DNA of 44,365 bases from DATJLY01 sp035604195 (lineage in GTDB: Bacteria; Pseudomonadota; Alphaproteobacteria; ATCC43930; CGMCC-115725): the NCBI GenBank assembly GCA_035604195.1, contig DATNIY010000064.1, positions 1 to 44,365 on the forward strand, in the 5' to 3' direction. This document shows positions 40,210 to 44,365 of this stretch, piece by piece (the stretch's first letter is position 1; the number at the start of each line of letters is the position of its first letter). The translations under genes were made by a program, and so were the position numbers. The notes under the pieces are model-generated. The model was not told the origin of the DNA and searched no databases. It worked only from the letters and a program-made list of their open reading frames with translations.

Positions 40210-41766
40210 CTAGATCGGCACGGTCTTGGGCCGCAGGCGCCGGAGCCAGGTCACGATGAGCAGCCGCGTCACCAGGATCGCCGAGAACAGCGAGGTCAGG
40301 ACGCCGATGCTGAGCGTCACCGCGAAGCCCTTGATCGGACCGGAGCCGAGCCAGAACATCAGCGCGCCCGCGACCAGCGTCGTCACATGGCTGTCGAGGA
40401 TGGTGCCGAAGGCGCGCTGGAATCCCGCTTGCAGCGACGAGATCATCGAGCGCCCGCCGCGCACCTCCTCGCGGATGCGCTCGTAGATGAGGACGTTGGC
40501 ATCGACCGCCATGCCCATGGTGAGCGCGATGCCGGCGATGCCCGGCAGGGTCAGGGTCGCGCCCAACAATGTCAGGCTCGCCAGCATGAGGCACAAATTG
40601 AAGAACAGCGCGATGTCCGCGAAGATGCCGAAGAGCCCGTAGAACACGATCATGAAGACGACCACCAGCGCGACGCCGACGATGCTGGCGAGCGATCCCG
40701 CATGGATCGAATCGGCGCCCAGATCCGGGCCGACGGTGCGCTCCTCGAGAATGGTCAGCGGCGCCGGCAGCGCGCCCGCGCGCAGCAGCAATGCCAAATC
40801 GCTCGCCGACTGCACGGTGAAGCTGCCGGAAATGACGCCCTGCCCGCCGAGGATGGGCTCGCGGATCACCGGCGCGCTGATCACCTTGTTGTCGAGCACG
40901 ATGGCGAAAGGCTTGCCGACATTGGCGCGGGTCGCCTCGGCGAAGCGGCGGGCGCCCACCGAATCGAATTTGAAGCTCACCACCGGCTCATTCTGCTGGA
41001 AGGTGGGCTGTGCGTCGGTGAGCGTGTCGCCGCTGACCATCACCCGGCGCTGCACGACATAGCTCTGGGCGGGCTGGCCGGGCTTGCCCTCGCCTGGCAG
41101 CACCACGTCGCCCGGCGGGATCGACCCGCCCGGTACGGCATTGGTGTCGACCATCTGGAAGGTCATCTTCGCGGTGCGGCCCAACAGCGCCTTGATGTGC
41201 TCGGGATTGTCGACGCCGGGCAGCTCGACGACGATGCGGTCGCCGCCCTCGCGTTGGATCGTCGGCTCCTTGGTGCCGGTCTCGTCGATGCGGCGGCGGA
41301 CGATCTCGATCGACTGCTCGACCGCCGAGAGCCGCCGCGCCTGCAGCGCCTGCTCATTCGGCTTCACGGCGATTTGATCGCCGGCGGCGGTCATCTCCAG
41401 ATCCGGGTCGAGCTTCTGCACCGCCTGGCGCAGCTCATCGAGACGGGCGGGATCGCGCAAGGTGAAGCCGACGTGGTCGCCCTGCACGCCCAATCCGGTG
41501 TAGCCGATCTTGGCGCCGACCATCGCGGTCCGCAGTTCGTCGACGAGCCCGTTGAGCCGTTCGCGCTCGACCGCGGGGTTGTCGACCTGGAGCAGCAGAT
41601 AGGAGCCGCCGCGCAAATCGAGGCCGAGACTGACCTGCCGCTTCGGCAGGAAGCGCGGCCAGCTCGCGACGGTCTGCTGCGAGAACAGATTGGGAATGCT
41701 GACGATCAAGCCCAGCGCGCAAATCGCCAGGATGAGCGTCACCTTCCAGGTGGCAAAATAAAGCAT
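40210..41766 (-). CDS. secD: Protein translocase subunit SecD
   Basis: A 518-residue SecD. Helix 1 (TLILAICALGLIVSIPNLF) precedes the large periplasmic P1 domain that begins with SLGLDLRGGSYLLLQVD. The five C-terminal helices carry MGMAVDANVLIYERIREEVR (the D5 proton-relay motif with conserved Asp) and FWLGSGPIKGFAVTLSIGV. Length is usual for the separate SecD/SecF form. Lies 24 bases after yajC. Confidence 0.96.
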   Translation of the reverse strand: MLYFATWKVTLILAICALGLIVSIPNLFSQQTVASWPRFLPKRQVSLGLDLRGGSYLLLQVDNPAVERERLNGLVDELRTAMVGAKIGYTGLGVQGDHVGFTLRDPARLDELRQAVQKLDPDLEMTAAGDQIAVKPNEQALQARRLSAVEQSIEIVRRRIDETGTKEPTIQREGGDRIVVELPGVDNPEHIKALLGRTAKMTFQMVDTNAVPGGSIPPGDVVLPGEGKPGQPAQSYVVQRRVMVSGDTLTDAQPTFQQNEPVVSFKFDSVGARRFAEATRANVGKPFAIVLDNKVISAPVIREPILGGQGVISGSFTVQSASDLALLLRAGALPAPLTILEERTVGPDLGADSIHAGSLASIVGVALVVVFMIVFYGLFGIFADIALFFNLCLMLASLTLLGATLTLPGIAGIALTMGMAVDANVLIYERIREEVRGGRSMISSLQAGFQRAFGTILDSHVTTLVAGALMFWLGSGPIKGFAVTLSIGVLTSLFSAILVTRLLIVTWLRRLRPKTVPI

Positions 41767-41790
41767 AGGGGATGCGCCCCGCTGCCTCGT

Positions 41791-42228
41791 TTACTTGCCG
41801 CCGATCAGCCGCTTGAGCCCGCTCATGAGCTTCGAATCCTCGGGCCCCGCATTGGCGGCGGCGGGCTCCGGCGTCTTCTCTTCGTCCTTAGCCCCCTCCT
41901 TGGCCGCGACCGGCTCGGTCTTGGCAAGCACGCTGGTGATAGTGCTGCGCAGCACCCGCACCCGCACGTTGTCGGCGATCTCGACCGTCACTTCCTGGTC
42001 GTTCTGCACCTTGGTCACGGTGCCGATGATGCCGCCGCCGGTCACGACACGGTCGCCGCGCCGCAGCGCATCGAGCATCGAGCGATGTTGCTTCGCCTTG
42101 GTCTGCTGCGGCCGGATCAGGAAGAAATAGAAGACGACGAAGATCAGCACCAGCGGCGCCATTTGCATGAGGCTGCTGGTGTCTCCCAGAAATCCGAGCG
42201 ACTGCGCATAGGCCGGCGAAATGAACAT
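41791..42228 (-). CDS. yajC: Preprotein translocase accessory subunit YajC
   Basis: A 145-residue YajC, longer than usual because of a charged Ala/Glu/Lys tail after about residue 105. The single N-terminal helix is APLVLIFVVFYFFLIRPQQ, followed by the conserved DALRRGDRVVTGGGIIGTV and NVRVRVLRSTITSVL. It forms a complex with SecDF in the inner membrane and is the first gene of the operon, divergent from the DUF815 gene. Confidence 0.95.
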   Translation of the reverse strand: MFISPAYAQSLGFLGDTSSLMQMAPLVLIFVVFYFFLIRPQQTKAKQHRSMLDALRRGDRVVTGGGIIGTVTKVQNDQEVTVEIADNVRVRVLRSTITSVLAKTEPVAAKEGAKDEEKTPEPAAANAGPEDSKLMSGLKRLIGGK

Positions 42229-42322
42229 CGGCTGCTCCTCGGGCTCGAGCTGCGGGGGGACTGCGCCGGCGCATTCCTACTGGAACGGCTGCGAAAGAGC
42301 AAGCAAGCGACGGCCGCGGCGG

Positions 42323-42350
42323 TTGACCCGATTTGGCCCTGTGCTAGGGT
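42323..42350 (+). promoter_or_regulatory. Candidate promoter of the DUF815 gene
   Basis: TTGACC (42323-42328), 16 bases, TAGGGT (42345-42350), 35 bases before ATG 42386, in the divergent gap with yajC. Confidence 0.45.
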
Positions 42351-42385
42351 CCGCGCCCGTCCCTCGGCGAGACCTGCGGCACCCG

Positions 42386-43246
42386 ATGACCGACCGTCGC
42401 ACCATCGAGCCTTTGTTGCAGCGCATCGCCGACGCGCTCGACCGCCTCGCGCCGCCGCCGCCTCCGGCGACCCGCCTCGACGCCGCCGATGCCTTCATCT
42501 GGCACGCCGACCGCGAATATCTCGAGCCGGTCGCCAACGTCAATCGCGTCGATCTCGCGCTGTTGCAGGGCATCGACCGCGTGCGCGACATCCTGCTCGA
42601 CAACACGCGCCGCTTCGCCGCCGGCTTTTCCGCCAACAACGTGCTGCTGTGGGGGGCGCGCGGCATGGGCAAGAGTTCGCTCATCAAGGCGGCGCATGAA
42701 GCGGTCAATGCCGAGAAGCCGCGCTCGCTGGTCCTCGTCGAGATTCATCGCGAGGACATCCCGAGCCTGCCACGGCTCCTGACCTTGCTCCGGGATTCGC
42801 GCCGGCGCATCGTGCTGTTCTGCGACGATCTCTCCTTCGATCAGCAGGACACCAGCTACAAATCCTTGAAGGCGGTGCTCGAAGGCGGCATCGAGGGCCG
42901 GCCCGCCAATGTCGTGCTCTACGCCACCTCGAACCGGCGGCATCTCATGGCGCGCGAGATGATCGAGAACGAGCGCTCGACCGCGATCAATCCCGGCGAG
43001 ACCGTCGAGGAAAAAATCTCGCTCTCCGACCGCTTCGGCCTGTGGCTGGGATTCCACGCCTGCGACCAGGAGACCTATCACGCGATGGTGCGCGGCTATG
43101 CCGAGCATTTCGGCCTCGCCGTGCCGCCCGAGCAGCTCCGCGCCGAAGCCAACGAATGGGCGATCACCCGCGGCGCGCGCTCGGGCCGCGTCGCCTGGCA
43201 ATTCATCCAGGATCTCGCCGGCCGGCTCGGCAAGACGCTGGGATAG
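42386..43246 (+). CDS. DUF815 family AAA-type ATPase
   Basis: A 286-residue DUF815 protein. Seen: DAFIWHADREYLEPVANVNR upstream of the P-loop, Walker A WGARGMGKSS (about residues 91-100), Walker B RIVLFCDDLSFD (about 138-149), sensor YATSNRRHLMARE, and SDRFGLWLGFHACDQETY. Members are soluble ATPases of unestablished role, often near sec or surE/nlpD genes in alphaproteobacteria as here. Start ATG 42386 is followed by a helical and Pro-rich segment; the frame before it overlaps yajC on the other strand and is not used. Confidence 0.9.
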   Translation: MTDRRTIEPLLQRIADALDRLAPPPPPATRLDAADAFIWHADREYLEPVANVNRVDLALLQGIDRVRDILLDNTRRFAAGFSANNVLLWGARGMGKSSLIKAAHEAVNAEKPRSLVLVEIHREDIPSLPRLLTLLRDSRRRIVLFCDDLSFDQQDTSYKSLKAVLEGGIEGRPANVVLYATSNRRHLMAREMIENERSTAINPGETVEEKISLSDRFGLWLGFHACDQETYHAMVRGYAEHFGLAVPPEQLRAEANEWAITRGARSGRVAWQFIQDLAGRLGKTLG

Positions 43247-43255
43247 ACGCCCGCC

Positions 43256-43305
43256 CGATCACGCGGCGCGCGCCGCCGATCACGCGGGTCAGCAAATTCG
43301 TGATC
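43256..43305. repeat. Repeated GATCACG motif upstream of a small exported protein
   Basis: CGATCACGCGG occurs at 43256-43266 and again at 43277-43287, exactly 21 bases (two helical turns) apart, and its core recurs inverted as CGTGATC at 43299-43305. The phasing suggests an operator or activator site for the gene at 43388. Confidence 0.4.
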
Positions 43306-43387
43306 CGAAGTGTCAAGACGGCGGCGCACTCTTCCGAAATACTCGCGCACGTCTGACGCAAGGTCGGGCTTCAATACGGAGGAGAAG

Positions 43388-43702
43388 ATGAAGATGCTGC
43401 GTGTCGCGATGATGGGCGCTGCGGTCGCCCTCGCCGTTTCCGCCGCGGGTGCGGCATTCGCCGATGTCATGCCGTCCTATACCCTGATGGTCTATCCGAA
43501 CGGCCGCTTCGTCGTGGTGCCGCTCGACCAGAAGATGACCCAGGACGTGCTCGGTCATTCCAAGGCTGCCACCGAGCCGATGATGGTGACGGTGTCCGGC
43601 GGCAAGGCCTATCTGACCTCGGACACCAAGATGCCGGACGGCAAGATGATGAGCGAATACATGGGGAACGAATATTGGAACGCGGCGGCGCATATGCACT
43701 GA
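43388..43702 (+). CDS. Small exported protein, unknown function
   Basis: A 104-residue precursor with a Sec signal peptide (MLRVAMMGAAVALAVSAAGA, likely cleavage AFA|DV near residue 26). The mature 78 residues are Met- and Tyr-rich, with SYTLMVYPNGRFVVVPLDQK, MVTVSGGKAYLTSD and a tail ending in AAAHMH. Met/His content might bind metal, but that is a guess. GGAGGAG precedes ATG 43388. No family recognised; it reads toward the NlpD-like gene and is stopped by a strong hairpin. Confidence 0.7.
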   Translation: MKMLRVAMMGAAVALAVSAAGAAFADVMPSYTLMVYPNGRFVVVPLDQKMTQDVLGHSKAATEPMMVTVSGGKAYLTSDTKMPDGKMMSEYMGNEYWNAAAHMH

Positions 43703-43726
43703 CCAATCCCGCGCGCCGCTCCTGGT

Positions 43727-43750
43727 CCCCTCCCCGCCATCGGGGAGGGG
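43727..43750. terminator. Bidirectional terminator hairpin
   Basis: CCCCTCCCCG (43727-43736), loop CCAT, CGGGGAGGGG (43741-43750): a perfect 10-base stem between the convergent exported-protein and NlpD-like genes. It lacks a long T tract and may also be one copy of a dispersed GC-rich repeat. Confidence 0.55.
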
Positions 43751-43761
43751 TCGGGCGGCGA

Positions 43762-44365
43762 CTATCGCGAGGCCGCAGCGCTCAGCGATGGCAAGTATCC
43801 GGCCGGATCGAGCGCGCGGGTGCCGCGACGAATCTCGAAATGGAGTTGCGGCTCTTGCACGGCCCCGGTGGCGCCGATCTTGGCGATGGGCTGGCCGCGG
43901 CGGACGTGGTCGCCGCGCTGCACCAGCAACGCCGCGTTGTGCGCATAGGCCGTCATGAAGCCTTTGTCGTGCTTGATGAGCACGAGATAGCCATAGCCGC
44001 GCAACTCGTTCCCGGCATAGGCGACAAGGCCCGCCTCGGCCGCCAGCACCGGCGTGCCGGCGGGCGCCGCGATGTTGATGCCGTCGTTCTGCGTGCCGTT
44101 GGCGCCGAGGCCGAAGCCGCTGAGGATGCGGCCGCGCACCGGCCAGACGAAGCCCTCGCCCGGCGTCGCTTCCTGCGGCGGCGGCGCCGGCTCGAACGGC
44201 AGCGCGGCGATCTCGGCGCGCGGCGGAGCCGTGCCCTGCGGCTCGGCCGGGGCTTGCGCCGGCGGCGGGGCATTCGCTGTCGGTGTCGCTGGCCGCGGTG
44301 CCGATGCTAGCCGCGGCGGCGCGCTTCGCGTCGTTTCGGCCGGCGCCGGCAAGACCAAGGACTGG
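43762..44365 (-). CDS. NlpD-like LytM (M23) domain protein, partial
   Basis: The C-terminal 200 residues of a protein whose N-terminus lies beyond the window end (frame still open at 44365). A Pro/Ala-rich linker leads to a LytM domain: FVWPVRGRILSGFGLGANGT, INIAAPAGTPVLAAEAGLVA, YAHNAALLVQRGDHVRRGQP and QLHFEIRRG. Of the four zinc ligands of active LytM peptidases, the HxxxD pair is replaced (QNDGINIA, Asn in both places), while YAH and LHFE keep theirs. That is the pattern of NlpD/EnvC proteins, which activate amidases at division instead of cutting peptidoglycan. LysM repeats would be expected outside the window. Confidence 0.85.
   Translation of the reverse strand, partial: QSLVLPAPAETTRSAPPRLASAPRPATPTANAPPPAQAPAEPQGTAPPRAEIAALPFEPAPPPQEATPGEGFVWPVRGRILSGFGLGANGTQNDGINIAAPAGTPVLAAEAGLVAYAGNELRGYGYLVLIKHDKGFMTAYAHNAALLVQRGDHVRRGQPIAKIGATGAVQEPQLHFEIRRGTRALDPAGYLPSLSAAASR

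Noticed and set aside
40387..42699. 770-residue plus-strand frame opposite secD and yajC
   Set aside because: Antisense shadow with His/Arg/Asp-rich composition and no motif.
1..44365. CRISPR array, tRNA/rRNA genes, integrase or insertion sequence
   Set aside because: No regularly spaced repeats, cloverleaf-like segments, transposase or recombinase motifs were seen on reading the window; a dedicated tRNA/ncRNA scan was not possible.

Overview
The window is 44.4 kb of GC-rich DNA from a free-living alphaproteobacterium. The evidence is the gene order uvrA<>ssb ... gyrA-coaD and yajC-secD-secF-Mth938 gene, the long proline/alanine-rich proteins, the many GTG/TTG starts with 4-base ATGA/GTGA overlaps, and dispersed palindromic repeats of a kind common in large Rhizobiales/Rhodospirillales genomes. 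The exact order or genus cannot be told from the sequence. No rRNA, tRNA, CRISPR array, integrase or complete insertion sequence was seen.

Region 1 (1-7.1 kb): an FMN-dependent NAD(P)H reductase gene divergent from its likely HxlR-type regulator, with a palindromic operator between them. Next comes a complete branched-chain-amino-acid-type ABC importer (binding protein, LivH, LivM, LivG, LivF). Just behind livF lies the decayed 3' end of a CPA2 cation:proton antiporter gene (5' part lost, one frameshift), followed by an intact DUF190 (PII-like) gene.

Region 2 (7.3-24 kb): an accessory catabolic island. A five-gene operon encodes a three-subunit molybdenum hydroxylase of the xanthine dehydrogenase family, an acyl-CoA ligase and an enoyl-CoA hydratase. 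It converges on an MHS-type MFS transporter gene. A second operon carries an amidohydrolase, a NadC-like phosphoribosyltransferase that has lost a substrate-binding arginine, an OMP-decarboxylase-like gene with a frameshift, an aldehyde dehydrogenase and a stand-alone CinA/PncC-type amidase. An isochorismatase-like hydrolase, an old-yellow-enzyme-family oxidoreductase and a MarR regulator with a clear AT-rich palindrome in the divergent promoter complete it. A Gfo/Idh oxidoreductase follows. Together they look like a pathway for importing and breaking down an aromatic or N-heterocyclic acid. The substrate cannot be named.

Region 3 (24-36.4 kb): housekeeping genes (coaD, gyrA, ssb, uvrA, trmFO) plus a lone Flp pilin gene and small ORFs. 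Between ssb and gyrA sit two genes that break the usual order: a Tat-exported thiamine-diphosphate enzyme and a c-type cytochrome. They look like a periplasmic ThDP-enzyme/cytochrome pair and are the most unusual system in the window.

Region 4 (36.4-44.4 kb): a catalytically degenerate squalene/phytoene-synthase-like gene whose N-terminus is partly encoded by a dispersed repeat, a 30-residue membrane peptide with a PuuD-like membrane protein, sodB, a Mth938/NDUFAF3-like gene, secF-secD-yajC, a DUF815 ATPase, a small exported protein, and the C-terminal part of an NlpD-like LytM protein that runs off the window end.
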